64,000 nucleotides of DNA from Pseudomonadota bacterium (GCA_018240285.1 JAFEGA010000006.1:186001-250000), one strand, 5' to 3'; positions 17,138-27,584 are shown, numbered from the stretch's first letter. The notes: generated from the letters alone by a model not told the origin. Numbers and translations: made by a program.

Positions 17138-18265
17138 ATGCATATAGGCATACCCGCAGAGATTCGCGGCGGAGAAACGCGTGTAGCAGCTACACCGGAG
17201 ACCGTGAAAAAATATACTGCCAAGGGTGTTCATAAAGTTTCAGTGCAATCAGGTGCCGGAGCAGGTGCCAGTATACCGGACTCAGCTTATCAGGAAGCCG
17301 GTGCGACGATTGTCACAGATGCGGCTGAATTGTACGCGCAAGCACAGATTGTACTCAAAGTACGTGGCCCGGAACCGGGTGAATTGGCCATGATGCGTAA
17401 GGATGCGGTGTTGCTGGGATTATTGTCGCCGCATCATAAGGAAAGTGTCGATGCGCTGACACAGCATGGATTGACTGCATTTGCGATGGAAAAACTGCCG
17501 CGCATTTCACGGGCTCAGAATATGGATGTTTTGTCGTCTCAGGCCAACATTGCAGGCTATAAAGCGGTAATCATGGCGGCCAATGTCTATCAAAAATTTT
17601 TCCCCATGCTGATGACCGCAGCAGGTACTGTCAAGGCTGCGCGGGTTCTGGTTCTGGGTGCAGGTGTTGCCGGTCTGCAAGCAATTGCGACAGCGAAAAG
17701 ATTGGGAGCCGTGGTTGAAGCCTTTGATGTGCGTCCGGCGGTGAAAGAGCAAGTCGAAAGCTTGGGTGCCAAGTTTGTAGAAGTGCCACTCAGCGACGAA
17801 GAAAAAGCCAAAGCGGAAACAGCGGGCGGCTATGCGACTGAGATGTCGGATGATTACAAACGCCGCCAAGGTGAATTGGTGCACGAGCGTGCGATGGCGG
17901 CGGATATCATCATCACCACCGCGTTAATCCCCGGACGCCCGGCGCCTGTTCTGATCAAGGAAGAAACCGTCCGGGCGATGAAACCGGGTTCGGTGATCGT
18001 CGATATGGCGGTGGAAGCCGGTGGTAATTGCCCGCTATCGGAATTGAACAGCACGGTCGTCAAACATGGTGTGCATCTGATCGGTATTGCGAATCTGCCC
18101 GGTTTGGTGGCAGCGGATGCCAGCACCTTGTACGCGCGCAATCTGATGAATTTTCTGAATCTGATGCTTGATCCGGCAAGCGGTGAATTAAAAATAGATC
18201 GTGCGGATGAGATCATTGCGGGAACATTACTGTGCGGCGGCGGAGAAATCGCCGCTAAGTCATAA
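17138..18265 (+). CDS. pntAA: NAD(P) transhydrogenase subunit alpha, part 1
   Basis: A 375-residue soluble NAD(H)-binding domain (domain I) of proton-translocating transhydrogenase. It begins MHIGIPAEIRGGETRVAATP and carries VLVLGAGVAGLQAIATAKRLGA (Rossmann fold), then the mobile-loop region and TTALIPGRPAP. It starts at the ATG at 17138 after AAAAGGGAGATCATCA, a good ribosome-binding site. It is followed at 15 bases by pntAB and then by pntB. The split alpha chain is common in alpha- and betaproteobacteria. The complex uses the proton gradient to make NADPH from NADH. Confidence 0.95.
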   Translation: MHIGIPAEIRGGETRVAATPETVKKYTAKGVHKVSVQSGAGAGASIPDSAYQEAGATIVTDAAELYAQAQIVLKVRGPEPGELAMMRKDAVLLGLLSPHHKESVDALTQHGLTAFAMEKLPRISRAQNMDVLSSQANIAGYKAVIMAANVYQKFFPMLMTAAGTVKAARVLVLGAGVAGLQAIATAKRLGAVVEAFDVRPAVKEQVESLGAKFVEVPLSDEEKAKAETAGGYATEMSDDYKRRQGELVHERAMAADIIITTALIPGRPAPVLIKEETVRAMKPGSVIVDMAVEAGGNCPLSELNSTVVKHGVHLIGIANLPGLVAADASTLYARNLMNFLNLMLDPASGELKIDRADEIIAGTLLCGGGEIAAKS

Positions 18266-18280
18266 TTTAAAGGAGTAATC

Positions 18281-18589
18281 ATGATTGGTGAAGTCGATCC
18301 GGTGATTGTCAATTTAACGGTCTTTGTGCTGGCAATTTTTGTCGGCTACCACGTGGTGTGGAACGTCACACCGGCGTTGCACACCCCGCTCATGTCGGTA
18401 ACCAATGCCATTTCCGGCATTATTCTGGTTGGTGCCATGCTGGCGGCGGGCCCTGCGGAAACCGATTGGGGTGTCTGGTTGGGCGCCGCAGCAGTTACAC
18501 TGGCGGCGATTAATGTGTTCGGCGGGTTTCTGGTGAGTCAACGCATGCTGGAAATGTTCAAGAAAAAAGATAAAAAAGGAAATGCCTAA
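18281..18589 (+). CDS. pntAB: NAD(P) transhydrogenase subunit alpha, part 2
   Basis: A 102-residue membrane protein with three transmembrane helices (about residues 8-28, 38-60 and 63-85) and the conserved loop [19 protein letters not shown]. It forms the N-terminal part of the proton channel (domain II). The ATG at 18281 follows AAAGGAGTAATC. Its stop codon directly abuts the pntB start at 18590, so translation is coupled. Confidence 0.94.
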   Translation: MIGEVDPVIVNLTVFVLAIFVGYHVVWNVTPALHTPLMSVTNAISGIILVGAMLAAGPAETDWGVWLGAAAVTLAAINVFGGFLVSQRMLEMFKKKDKKGNA

Positions 18590-19969
18590 ATGTCAGCCAA
18601 TATGGTCGCACTTGCATATTTAGTCGCTTCGGTATTCTTCATACTGGCGCTGAAAGGTCTCAGTTCACCTGAGTCTGCGCGCCGCGGCAACCTGTTCGGA
18701 ATGATCGGCATGGCAATCGCTGTTGCCACAACGCTGACACTGACTCAGAACTGGATTTTGATTTTAAGTTGTATCGCTGTGGGCGGCGTGATCGGTGCCA
18801 TTGTCGCGCAACGCGTGCAAATGACCGCGATGCCGGAACTGGTTGCGTTCATGCACTCCTTGGTGGGTTTGGCGGCGGTTTTTATTGCGATTGCCGCAGT
18901 CAATAATCCGGTTTCGTTCGGATTGCCCGAAGTGTTACCAGCGGGCAGTAAGCTGGAATTATTCTTGGGTACATTCATCGGCGCCATGACATGGTCGGGT
19001 TCCGTTATTGCATTCCTGAAGTTGTCCGGACGTATGAGCGGCACGCCAATTGTATTTGCTGGCCAGCATGCGCTGAATTTAATTTTGGCGCTGATGATGG
19101 TTGGTTTCGGGTTGTGGTTTTTCTTCAGCGAAATCACCAACTGGAACGCGTTTGTCGCCATGACAGCCATTGCTTTTGTATTGGGATTCCTGATCATTAT
19201 CCCGATCGGTGGCGCGGATATGCCGGTGGTGATTTCCATGTTGAACTCGTATTCCGGATGGGCGGCTGCCGGTATCGGTTTTTCGTTGGGCAATCCGATG
19301 TTGATCATTGCCGGATCGTTGGTTGGTAGTTCCGGTGCGATTCTCTCCTATATCATGTGTAAGGCGATGAATCGCCCGTTCTTGTCCGTTATCTTGGGTG
19401 GGTTTGGCAGCGATGGTGGTACTGCGGCAGCGGACAGCGGGGTACAAAAAACCTACCGCAGCGGCAGTGCTGACGATGCAGCATTCCTGATGGGAAATGC
19501 CGATAGCGTTATTATCGTGCCGGGTTATGGCTTGGCGGTTGCCAGAGCGCAGCATGCGGTTAAGGAATTGGCCGAGAAGTTGCACGAGAAAGGAGTAAAT
19601 GTGCGTTTTGCCATCCATCCTGTTGCCGGACGTATGCCGGGTCATATGAACGTATTGCTGGCAGAAGCTGAGATCCCTTACGAGCAAGTTCAGGAAATGG
19701 AAGAGATCAATAGCGATTTTTCGAATACCGATGTGGTTTTGGTGTTGGGGGCGAATGATGTGGTAAATCCAGCCGCCTATGTTTCCGGTAGCCCAATCTA
19801 TGGCATGCCGATATTGGATGCGCACAAGGCGCGTACGGTAATGGTAGTCAAGCGCAGTATGGCTGTGGGCTATGCCGGTCTTGATAACGACCTATTCTAT
19901 ATGGATAAGACCATGATGATTTTTGGCGATGCCAAGAAAGTCGTTGAAAATATGGTTAAGGCCCTGTGA
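18590..19969 (+). CDS. pntB: NAD(P) transhydrogenase subunit beta
   Basis: A 459-residue subunit. The first 260 residues hold about nine transmembrane helices that complete the proton channel. The C-terminal domain III binds NADP(H): IIVPGYGLAVARAQHAV is the fingerprint, with HPVAGRMPGHMNVLLAEA and GANDVVNPAA. The gene immediately follows pntAB and ends before a strong intrinsic terminator at 19996. With icd at 22949, it is the second clear NADPH source in the window. Confidence 0.95.
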   Translation: MSANMVALAYLVASVFFILALKGLSSPESARRGNLFGMIGMAIAVATTLTLTQNWILILSCIAVGGVIGAIVAQRVQMTAMPELVAFMHSLVGLAAVFIAIAAVNNPVSFGLPEVLPAGSKLELFLGTFIGAMTWSGSVIAFLKLSGRMSGTPIVFAGQHALNLILALMMVGFGLWFFFSEITNWNAFVAMTAIAFVLGFLIIIPIGGADMPVVISMLNSYSGWAAAGIGFSLGNPMLIIAGSLVGSSGAILSYIMCKAMNRPFLSVILGGFGSDGGTAAADSGVQKTYRSGSADDAAFLMGNADSVIIVPGYGLAVARAQHAVKELAEKLHEKGVNVRFAIHPVAGRMPGHMNVLLAEAEIPYEQVQEMEEINSDFSNTDVVLVLGANDVVNPAAYVSGSPIYGMPILDAHKARTVMVVKRSMAVGYAGLDNDLFYMDKTMMIFGDAKKVVENMVKAL

Positions 19970-19995
19970 TGTAAAGAATTAAGGTCTAGAAAGAA

Positions 19996-20033
19996 GGCGC
20001 AATTATTGAGTTAATTGCGCCTTTTTGTTTTTA
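19996..20033 (+). terminator. Intrinsic terminator of the pnt operon
   Basis: A perfect 10-bp stem (GGCGCAATTA, 19996-20005; TAATTGCGCC, 20012-20021) has a 6-base loop and is followed by TTTTTGTTTTTA. It lies 27 bases after pntB. The convergent EAL-like gene ends at 20046, just beyond it. Confidence 0.9.
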
Positions 20034-20045
20034 TCGCCAGTTAAA

Positions 20046-21560
20046 TCATTGCGCTACAGATTCAAGATCATTGAATGGATGAGGTTTGGCAATACCGAAT
20101 CCTTGCGCATAATCCACTCCGATTTCCCGCAGCGTTGCAGTAATATCATCTGTTTCAACCATCTCAGCAATTGTTTGAGTACCTGCTTCAGTAGCAAACT
20201 GCTGAATACTTTTTATTCTGGCTAAGTCATCTTCGTCGCGCAGTATATTGCAAACGATGCCCCCGTCAATTTTCAGATAATCGATTTTTATCTTATCAAG
20301 CAGACTGAATGATTCAGGAGCTTCGGTGAAACTGCATAGTGATACCAAGCACCCTAATTCGCGAATCTTTTTGGCAAACGCAGCGGTATCGGCTAAATTG
20401 GCTTCTGCATCGGAGATCTCGATCTCAAAGCAGATATTGGCAGCGGGAACTCCCGTTCTTTTTAATAAATCTTGAACAAAACCGGGGAGGTCTTGGTCAC
20501 TCAGAGAATCTTTGGCAACATTCAGATAAAAGACTGAATTGGCTTTGGGGTGACCGGATAGCCAGTGGATGATGTGATTGATAATCCAGCGATCCAATTT
20601 CGGCATCATTTTGAATTGATCGACAAGCGGCAAGAATGAGCCTGGTGGCATCAAATTATTTTCTTCTTCGTGCATGCGGATCAGAATTTCGTAATGAGAA
20701 GCGGAAGAAACTGAGGGTTTGATCGGGACTATTTTTTGGCAGTATAAGTTGAATTCTCCACCTTCGATTGCCTGTGCAATGCGGTTTGCTGTAACACCCG
20801 ATTTAGATGTTTGCGTGCTGAGCTGAAAGGTTGCCTCATTTTTATTCTCTATTGCATTGGATTTCTTCGCTTCCGGTTTTGGTGCGTTATCTACTTTGTT
20901 ATTTTTTGCCGAGATGCGGCTTTTTTCCTGAGCGCGTGGTGTGTGCAGCGTATAGAAACCAATCGTTTTTCCCTTATTATCTAAATGTGGCAGGTACTGT
21001 TCTGTGAAAATGTAAGGAAATCCTTTGGTAGATTTAAGGATGCGTTCATTATGAACGGTTTTTCCGGATAAGATTTCTTCGATACGATTCTGGATATCCG
21101 AGAGAAATTCTTCATTAGAAAACTCTTTTATGTGTCGGCCATCGATTTGATCCGGTTTTAATCCGAACCAGCGGCGGAATATCCGGTTGTGGTAGCGGCA
21201 GCGTAGATCAGTATTGAAATAAGCCAACATAACTGGAATATTTTCATCAATAAACTGTGATTTTATTTTATTCTCAGATGCGGTTTTCTCAGCCCATAAC
21301 CGGTGTTTGATCTCATTTCCGAGTCTTTCCTTGCTGATAGTGAGCTGATCGGAAAGATTCCGGATAGTTTTCTCTGTACGTGCTATCTGAATGATTGTGA
21401 TTGAAATTGTGAAAATCAGTGAGGACCATAATGTTGCTCGCCAATGCGATGCAATTTCGCCAATAAAAAAAGCGTCAGCTATCAGGATGGCAGCGAGAGT
21501 CAACGCAATGCTGATTGCTAAATAGGGCTTAACGCTATCAAATAAAGAAGTTTTTTGCAT
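20046..21560 (-). CDS. Membrane PAS protein with a degenerate EAL domain
   Basis: A 504-residue protein. Two transmembrane helices near the N-terminus (about 13-33 and 40-60) are followed by a coiled segment and a PAS domain (VMLAYFNTDLRCRYHNRIF, WFGLKPDQIDGR; about 110-230). A low-complexity Lys/Asn linker and an EAL domain (about 255-500) complete it. The EAL motif is EIL and the strand LNVAKDS, the AEMVE and the AQGFGIAKP motifs remain. However, the DDFG metal-binding loop reads CSFTEAPES, so both Asp residues are gone. It probably binds c-di-GMP or a protein partner rather than hydrolysing the nucleotide. It lies 92 bases upstream of the RpfE-like gene. Confidence 0.83.
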   Translation of the reverse strand: MQKTSLFDSVKPYLAISIALTLAAILIADAFFIGEIASHWRATLWSSLIFTISITIIQIARTEKTIRNLSDQLTISKERLGNEIKHRLWAEKTASENKIKSQFIDENIPVMLAYFNTDLRCRYHNRIFRRWFGLKPDQIDGRHIKEFSNEEFLSDIQNRIEEILSGKTVHNERILKSTKGFPYIFTEQYLPHLDNKGKTIGFYTLHTPRAQEKSRISAKNNKVDNAPKPEAKKSNAIENKNEATFQLSTQTSKSGVTANRIAQAIEGGEFNLYCQKIVPIKPSVSSASHYEILIRMHEEENNLMPPGSFLPLVDQFKMMPKLDRWIINHIIHWLSGHPKANSVFYLNVAKDSLSDQDLPGFVQDLLKRTGVPAANICFEIEISDAEANLADTAAFAKKIRELGCLVSLCSFTEAPESFSLLDKIKIDYLKIDGGIVCNILRDEDDLARIKSIQQFATEAGTQTIAEMVETDDITATLREIGVDYAQGFGIAKPHPFNDLESVAQ

Positions 21561-21652
21561 GATAATTCCTTATTCCGGAGAGCCGAGATTCATGATGGTG
21601 ATTTGGCTATGAGTAAAGTTAGAGCCGCTATAATGTTCATTTTGATTTAGGC

Positions 21653-22693
21653 TTAGTGTTTCTCGCTGTAAGTAGAAAGGGGTTTGGTGATAAGCCAGAA
21701 TTTCCATAAGTTTGAACGAGTGAGCATAAAATTTCGCGTTGAGGTGTCATCGAGTGCTGTAATCGTCAATTGATCGATTTTCCCTTGCTTAAGTGCTGCG
21801 TGTAACGGAGAAAACCAGTCTTTTTCCATCGCTGCAAGTGTTTCGCGCCAGCTATAAGCATTCCGATATTTGGCTTTTCCCCGGAGTGAATCCAATACCA
21901 CGAGGTGATCGCCTTGCGGTTGAGTCATTAGCCATTCATTAGCATTCGCCGGTAGCTTTGAATACTTGGTGGTGCTAACCAATGCTAATGCATGGACAAA
22001 ATCATCATTACTCCATATATGGGTATAAGGTGATTGGATCGATTGCGGCGATTTTCCGCCTCCCCACAACCAAACGCTATTAATGGCTAATTCGCCGCGT
22101 GATTCGCGCGCCAGATTGATTGAGTGTTCATGTAACAACATCTGAATTTCATTGAAAATTTTATGCCATATATTGCTATCAATCCCAGATGGCAGGAAAT
22201 TATTGATGTTTCTGCATGTTACCTGCCCCAGCGTATATGTTCGCATATCTGGTATTTTCGATAACTGCAGATACCACCTATCGGGCCGTAACGGCAAGAG
22301 TGCGCAATTGTAGTCAGCAAGATTATGATTTAGATCTTGTGTCAATTCCTTGGCTTCTTCTTTAGTGATCTGGAAAGCCTGGCTATCAGCTAACATGATG
22401 TGATTCTGTTCAATGCGGAGATGGACAGGATCGGCACGTATCCAGAAATCTTTACTTGCTGCTAAGTCAGGAGCGTCCATGTGCAACATCATTGCTGCAA
22501 TCGGCCAATCGTTTTGCTGTTGTGCAATATTAAACTGCCGGCACAGCCAAATTTCCATTTCTTGTGCTGGGTCTACTGTCGAAACACTCTTTGACAACAG
22601 TGCTTCCAGGTGATGAACCGGTAATTCATTATAAATATTGATCTGTACTGCGTCAGGCCAAAACAAATTGGGTATGAGGATGTTTAAATTCAT
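21653..22693 (-). CDS. RpfE-like / phosphoglycerate-mutase-related protein
   Basis: A 346-residue cytoplasmic protein. Features include NILIPNLFWPDA at the start, PIAAMMLHMDAPDLAA with ADPVHLRIEQNHIMLADS in the middle, and VWLWGGGKSPQS in the C-terminal half. These are the marks of a beta/gammaproteobacterial family annotated as RpfE-type regulatory protein or cofactor-independent phosphoglycerate mutase-like. The complete alkaline-phosphatase-type metal ligand set of true mutases is not evident, so enzymatic activity is doubtful. It lies upstream of the EAL-like gene on the same strand. Confidence 0.65.
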   Translation of the reverse strand: MNLNILIPNLFWPDAVQINIYNELPVHHLEALLSKSVSTVDPAQEMEIWLCRQFNIAQQQNDWPIAAMMLHMDAPDLAASKDFWIRADPVHLRIEQNHIMLADSQAFQITKEEAKELTQDLNHNLADYNCALLPLRPDRWYLQLSKIPDMRTYTLGQVTCRNINNFLPSGIDSNIWHKIFNEIQMLLHEHSINLARESRGELAINSVWLWGGGKSPQSIQSPYTHIWSNDDFVHALALVSTTKYSKLPANANEWLMTQPQGDHLVVLDSLRGKAKYRNAYSWRETLAAMEKDWFSPLHAALKQGKIDQLTITALDDTSTRNFMLTRSNLWKFWLITKPLSTYSEKH

Positions 22694-22895
22694 TATAGAA
22701 GAATTGTTTACGGCTATTTTAAATTTTCTGATTAGAATGGGATCAGCATTGGCAAAGAATGCAGTCTCTCTTGTGTCTATCGTAGAAAGGCATCCTGTTT
22801 GACGTATAATGATCAGCTAGTTTAAGCCCATACAAGAGTAAAAGGTTTTTCTTGTAATGAGATTAATGGTACGGTTGAATAGTTTTTGCGAAATA

Positions 22896-22923
22896 TTGCT
22901 TGCAACCTAGACTTAATTATAAA
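22896..22923 (+). promoter_or_regulatory. Putative sigma-70 promoter of icd
   Basis: TTGCTT (22896-22901), a 16-base spacer and TATAAA (22918-22923) lie 26 bases before the icd ATG. The remainder of the 255-base spacer between the divergent RpfE-like gene and icd contains no gene. Confidence 0.35.
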
Positions 22924-22948
22924 TTGTATTTGAATACTTGGAGATGTC

Positions 22949-24199
22949 ATGTATCAGCATATAAAGATACCTCATGATGGAGAAAAAATTCAGATCGGTC
23001 ATGATAATTCATTGAGAGTACCTAATAATCCAATCATTCCATTTATCGAAGGAGATGGTATTGGTATCGATATCACCCCGGTAATGCGCAAAGTTGTGGA
23101 TTCGGCGGTTGAGAAAGCGTATGGAGGAAAGCGTAAGATTTCTTGGATGGAGATCTATGCGGGCGAGAAAGCAACGCAAATTTATGGATCCGATGTATGG
23201 TTGCCGGAAGAAACTTTGCGAGCGGCTCAAGAATTTGTGGTTTCCATTAAAGGTCCGCTCACAACTCCAGTGGGTGGGGGTATTCGTTCGATTAATGTAG
23301 CGTTGCGTCAGCAGCTGGATTTATACATCTGTTTGCGGCCTGTGCGCTATTTTAGTGGCGTCCCTAGTCCGGTTAAGAATCCGGAAAAAACAGACATGAT
23401 CATTTTCCGGGAAAATTCTGAAGATATCTATGCCGGCATTGAGTGGGAAGCGGAATCTGAGTCTGCCAAAAAAGTAATTAATTTCTTGGTGAAAGATATG
23501 GGGGTAACGAGTATACGTTTTCCTCAAACCTCTGGTATTGGTATCAAGCCTGTATCGAGGGAAGGCACGGAGCGTTTTGTGCGCAAAGCTATTCAGTATG
23601 CGATAGACAATAAGCGCCGGTCCGTGACGCTCGTGCATAAGGGCAATATCATGAAATTTACTGAGGGAGCGTTTAAGAAGTGGAGCTATGCAGTAGCTGC
23701 CAAGGAATTTGGAGCAGAGCTGTTGGATGGCGGTCCATGGATGAAATTGCCGCCGGAAAAAGGCGGAATTATTATCAAGGATGTGATCGCGGATGCCTTT
23801 CTGCAACAAATTTTATTGCGCCCGGAAGAATATGATGTGGTAGCTACTTTAAATCTGAACGGTGACTATATTTCCGATGCGTTGGCTGCCCAGGTTGGAG
23901 GTATCGGCATTGCGCCAGGAGCTAATCTGAGCGATTCAGTCGCAATCTTTGAAGCAACCCATGGTACGGCGCCTAAGTACGCAGGAAAAGATCAGGTCAA
24001 TCCCGGTTCGATTATATTATCCGCCGAGATGATGTTGCGGCATTTGGGCTGGGTGGAAGCGGCCGATATGATGATCAAAGCGATGGAAACTACCATTCAA
24101 AATAAGACAGTTACTTATGACTTCGCACGATTAATGCCAGGCGCCAGACAGGTCTCGTGCTCTGCTTTCGGGAATGAGATGATTAAATATTTAAGCTGA
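22949..24199 (+). CDS. icd: Isocitrate dehydrogenase (NADP-dependent)
   Basis: A 416-residue homodimeric isocitrate dehydrogenase of the E. coli type. Ser114 in GGGIRSINV matches the phosphorylatable active-site Ser. The metal ligand region ([16 protein letters not shown]) is intact. The coenzyme motif [16 protein letters not shown] has the Lys-Tyr pair that selects NADP. It converts isocitrate to 2-oxoglutarate and supplies NADPH. The gene is monocistronic; a hairpin follows 11 bases after the stop. The start ATG at 22949 follows TTGGAGATGTC. Confidence 0.96.
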   Translation: MYQHIKIPHDGEKIQIGHDNSLRVPNNPIIPFIEGDGIGIDITPVMRKVVDSAVEKAYGGKRKISWMEIYAGEKATQIYGSDVWLPEETLRAAQEFVVSIKGPLTTPVGGGIRSINVALRQQLDLYICLRPVRYFSGVPSPVKNPEKTDMIIFRENSEDIYAGIEWEAESESAKKVINFLVKDMGVTSIRFPQTSGIGIKPVSREGTERFVRKAIQYAIDNKRRSVTLVHKGNIMKFTEGAFKKWSYAVAAKEFGAELLDGGPWMKLPPEKGGIIIKDVIADAFLQQILLRPEEYDVVATLNLNGDYISDALAAQVGGIGIAPGANLSDSVAIFEATHGTAPKYAGKDQVNPGSIILSAEMMLRHLGWVEAADMMIKAMETTIQNKTVTYDFARLMPGARQVSCSAFGNEMIKYLS

Positions 24200-24202
24200 T
24201 GA

Positions 24203-24240
24203 TAAAAAAATGCCTCTCCCTATAATATAGGAAGAGGCAT
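24203..24240. terminator. Bidirectional terminator between icd and the cold-shock gene
   Basis: A near-perfect hairpin (ATGCCTCT 24210-24217 and AGAGGCAT 24233-24240, with further pairing inside). Seven A residues flank it on the left, so on the minus strand the hairpin is followed by a T run; this end best serves the leftward cold-shock gene. On the plus strand it can fold in the icd transcript but the T run is weak. Confidence 0.8.
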
Positions 24241-24301
24241 TATGTCATCAGGTTAAAACCTTATTATTGTCAATAAGTCCTAAACCAGTATTTTATAAAA
24301 G

Positions 24302-24505
24302 TTAAGTGGATTGGATATTAGAGGCTTGTTTTCCTTTCGGTCCTTGAGTGACATCGAAACTCACTTTCTGACCTTCTTTAAGGGTTTTAAAACCAGACAT
24401 GTTGATTGCTGAGAAGTGTGCGAATAAATCTTCACTGCCATCATCTGGAGTAATAAAACCAAAACCTTTGGAATCGTTGAACCATTTTACTGTACCTGTT
24501 GCCAT
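24302..24505 (-). CDS. Cold-shock protein (CspA family)
   Basis: A 67-residue single cold-shock domain. RNA-binding motifs RNP1 (KGFGFIT) and RNP2 (DLFAHFSAI) are intact, and the start [14 protein letters not shown] is typical. It acts as an RNA chaperone or transcription antiterminator in the cytoplasm. The 303-base region from 24506 to 24808, between it and clpS, contains no other gene. Part of it is probably a long 5' leader, as in cold-inducible csp genes, and part carries the clpS promoter. Confidence 0.95.
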   Translation of the reverse strand: MATGTVKWFNDSKGFGFITPDDGSEDLFAHFSAINMSGFKTLKEGQKVSFDVTQGPKGKQASNIQST

Positions 24506-24811
24506 TTCTACTTCCTATATAAAAAACTGGGCCGGAAACCCTAATACTATTTGAATTTCAAGACTATTGACGGATAAAACCTGTACCGCTGAAACTTGAA
24601 GTCAAACGCCATTTGCTGTTTTACGCAAATCCAGGGTTAAAGTCAAGAGGTTACGGGGTATTTGTATACCTAGATCTGGTAATTATCTTAAGAGACTTGA
24701 AAATTTTGTCGTAATCGTCAAATATGTTTTTCCTAAAAGGAGGTATTTTATTTATGTGGATAATATTTATATATTTATAATGGATAATAGGGATGAGATA
24801 GGAATTGTGTG

Positions 24812-25120
24812 ATGATGGAAAGTAACGCAGAAGGCGTTAGACTCGCAGAGGAAAAGGTAAAGCACAAGCCACCTCCGCTGTATAAGATATTATTGTTGAA
24901 TGATGATTTTACACCGATGGAGTTTGTGATTGAGGTATTAAAGCTATTTTTTTCTATGAATCAGGAGCAAGCAACGCAAATAATGTTAAAGGTGCATACG
25001 GAGGGGGTTGGAGTGTGCGGTGTATACCCTAGTGATATTGCGAGTACAAAGGTGAGGCAAGTGGTTGAATTTTCTAGAAAGAATCAGCATCCACTAAGGT
25101 GTGTAATGGAGGAAAACTGA
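24812..25120 (+). CDS. clpS: ClpS adaptor for the ClpAP protease
   Basis: A protein of about 102 residues with the ClpS core: [20 protein letters not shown], the helix [16 protein letters not shown], and [16 protein letters not shown]. The N-terminal disordered tail contacts ClpA; the Asp-Asp and Met residues line the N-degron pocket. It delivers N-end-rule substrates. GTG 24809, ATG 24812 and ATG 24815 are all possible starts; 24812 has AGGA eight bases upstream. It is one base from the clpA start and the two are co-transcribed. Confidence 0.94.
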   Translation: MMESNAEGVRLAEEKVKHKPPPLYKILLLNDDFTPMEFVIEVLKLFFSMNQEQATQIMLKVHTEGVGVCGVYPSDIASTKVRQVVEFSRKNQHPLRCVMEEN

Positions 25121-25121
25121 A

Positions 25122-27377
25122 ATGATCGCACCCGATTTAGAAGTCAGTTTGCATATGGCGTTTGTGGAATCCAGACAGAAGCGCTATGAATTCATTACAG
25201 TAGAGCATTTGCTGTTGGCAATGCTGGATAATGCAAGCGCTGTGGAGGTATTAAATGCTTGTTTGGTTAATATCGAAGAGTTGCGATCAGTATTGCTCGA
25301 CCACGTTGCACGTCATACTCCAGTGATTAAAGGTAATGAGGATGTTGATACACAGCCGACATTAGGTTTTCAGCGAGTCATTCAGCGCGCCATATTGCAT
25401 GTTCAGTCGTCGGGAAAGAAAGAAGTTACAGGTGCGAATGTTTTGGTGTCGATATTCGGTGAGAAGGATTCTCATGCTGTTTACTTCTTGCATCAAAGAG
25501 GTGTGACACGTTTGGATGTAGTGAATTACATCTCACATAATATCCGCAAAGTGCCGCAGGAGAATGACGCTAAAACCGGGAGCGAAGGAGATACCGAGCA
25601 TGAATCGAATTCTGGCGGATTGCTCGAAAGTTACACAGTGAATCTTAATCACTTAGCGCTAATCAATAAAATTGACCCGTTAATCGGGCGTGAAAAAGAA
25701 ATTGAACGTGTTATTCAAACGTTATGCCGGCGCCGTAAAAATAATCCTTTGCTAGTCGGTGAAGCAGGTGTCGGAAAAACGGCCATTGCTGAGGGTTTGG
25801 CTAAGCGCATTGTTGATGAAGATGTGCCCGATCTTCTTCTAAAGCACCAGATTTATGCGCTTGATATGGGGGCGTTATTGGCAGGTACCAAATATCGCGG
25901 AGATTTCGAACAGCGCTTAAAATCATTGCTAAAACAGCTTACTGATAATCCAAATGCAATTTTGTTCATCGATGAAATTCATACGCTTATTGGTGCAGGC
26001 GCTGCATCAGGCGGGGTTTTGGATGCATCGAATTTGCTGAAGCCGGTTTTAAGTTCAGGGCAATTGCGATGTATTGGTGCTACAACTTTTAATGAGTATC
26101 GCGGAATCTTCGAGAAAGATCATGCGTTATCAAGGCGTTTCCAGCAAATTGAAGTGAATGAACCGAGTGTTGATGAAACAGTAGCCATTTTACGCGGGCT
26201 GAAATCACGTTATGAGCAGCATCACAAAGTTAAATATACTTCAGGTGCATTAATTTCTGCTGCAGAACTGTCAGAACGTTATATTAACGATCGGCATTTG
26301 CCGGATAAGGCGATCGATGTGCTTGATGAAGCGGGTGCAGCGCAACGATTATTACCGAAATCCAAGAAACGCAAGGTTATCGGTAAAAGTGAAATTGAAA
26401 GCGTGGTGGCAAAAATTGCGCGAATTCCGCCGCAAAATATTTCAACCGATGATCGCAATAAGTTGAAGACACTGGGCCGAGATATGAGAGCAGTTGTTTT
26501 TGGCCAGGATAATGCAATTAATGCATTAACGGCGGCGATCAAAATGGCAAGAAGCGGGCTAGGTAATCCACGAAAACCGGTGGGGTGTTTCCTTTTTTCC
26601 GGTCCCACGGGTGTTGGGAAAACGGAAGTGGCCAGACAATTGGCTTATGCGCTGGGTATTCATTTACATCGCTTTGATATGTCCGAATACATGGAACGCC
26701 ACGCAGTGTCTCGCTTGATTGGTGCGCCACCCGGGTATGTCGGGTATGATCAAGGTGGATTATTGACCGAAGCCATGATTAAGCATCCCTATTCGGTTTT
26801 ATTATTGGATGAGATTGAAAAAGCGCATACAGATATTTTCAATATTCTGCTGCAGGTCATGGATTATGGCACTTTGACGGATAATAATGGCCGTAAAGCC
26901 GATTTTCGCAATGTCATCATCATTATGACCACAAATGCAGGCGCCGAATCTTTGAGTAAATCCTCGATTGGATTTACTCAATCAAGATCCGCGGGTGATG
27001 AATTGGTCGATATTAAGAAGCTTTTTACGCCTGAGTTTCGCAACCGGCTTGATGCCATTATTTCATTTGCTCCGCTCAATCAAGAGATTATTTTGCAGGT
27101 AACCGATAAATTCCTGATTCAACTGGAAACTCAGTTGCACGAGAAGAAAGTGGAAGCAAGCTTTACGGAAAAACTTCGCAAATATCTTGCGAAACATGGC
27201 TTCGATCCGCTCATGGGTGCACGTCCAATGGAGCGGTTAATCCAAGACACTATTCGTAGCGCTTTGGCGGACGAATTGCTATTCGGGCAATTGGTCAACG
27301 GTGGTAAGGTAACCGTCGATATTGATGATAATGATAAAGTAATACTGTCTTTTGAAGAGGAAGCTGCGATCATTTGA
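25122..27377 (+). CDS. clpA: ATP-dependent Clp protease ATP-binding subunit ClpA
   Basis: A 751-residue AAA+ unfoldase. A Clp N-domain (residues 1-145) is followed by two AAA+ modules with Walker A motifs GEAGVGKT (about 213) and GPTGVGKT (about 495). The Walker B sequence [13 protein letters not shown] and the pore loops (KYRGDFEQR and GYVGYDQGG) are present. No ClpB-type middle coiled coil is present, which fixes it as ClpA. It works with ClpP, not in this window, and with the upstream ClpS. A strong terminator follows at 27451. Confidence 0.96.
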   Translation: MIAPDLEVSLHMAFVESRQKRYEFITVEHLLLAMLDNASAVEVLNACLVNIEELRSVLLDHVARHTPVIKGNEDVDTQPTLGFQRVIQRAILHVQSSGKKEVTGANVLVSIFGEKDSHAVYFLHQRGVTRLDVVNYISHNIRKVPQENDAKTGSEGDTEHESNSGGLLESYTVNLNHLALINKIDPLIGREKEIERVIQTLCRRRKNNPLLVGEAGVGKTAIAEGLAKRIVDEDVPDLLLKHQIYALDMGALLAGTKYRGDFEQRLKSLLKQLTDNPNAILFIDEIHTLIGAGAASGGVLDASNLLKPVLSSGQLRCIGATTFNEYRGIFEKDHALSRRFQQIEVNEPSVDETVAILRGLKSRYEQHHKVKYTSGALISAAELSERYINDRHLPDKAIDVLDEAGAAQRLLPKSKKRKVIGKSEIESVVAKIARIPPQNISTDDRNKLKTLGRDMRAVVFGQDNAINALTAAIKMARSGLGNPRKPVGCFLFSGPTGVGKTEVARQLAYALGIHLHRFDMSEYMERHAVSRLIGAPPGYVGYDQGGLLTEAMIKHPYSVLLLDEIEKAHTDIFNILLQVMDYGTLTDNNGRKADFRNVIIIMTTNAGAESLSKSSIGFTQSRSAGDELVDIKKLFTPEFRNRLDAIISFAPLNQEIILQVTDKFLIQLETQLHEKKVEASFTEKLRKYLAKHGFDPLMGARPMERLIQDTIRSALADELLFGQLVNGGKVTVDIDDNDKVILSFEEEAAII

Positions 27378-27450
27378 TTAATAAGCAGCCACTCTGCAAT
27401 AGAGTGAAGATCGCCTAAAATATCCAGCGCAGATCACTTGCAAGTAAAAT

Positions 27451-27488
27451 AAGGGAGGTTTCATGAAAATGAACCTCCCTTATTTTTT
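27451..27488 (+). terminator. Intrinsic terminator of clpS-clpA
   Basis: A long stem (AAGGGAGGTTTCAT / ATGAACCTCCCTT, 27451-27464 with 27469-27481) has a GAAA loop and an ATTTTTT tail. It lies 73 bases past clpA. Confidence 0.92.
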
Positions 27489-27584
27489 CGCCATTAACTT
27501 GAGATCAGCTATCAGCGTTTCTTCAGGTAATGGTAATATACAAATTTTCTCGGTTTCCAAAAATTTCAAAGGATTGGTATCACC

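Noticed and set aside
19079-19825. 248-residue opposite-strand frame over pntB
   Set aside because: It is antisense to conserved membrane and NADP domains and has no family features or ribosome-binding site.
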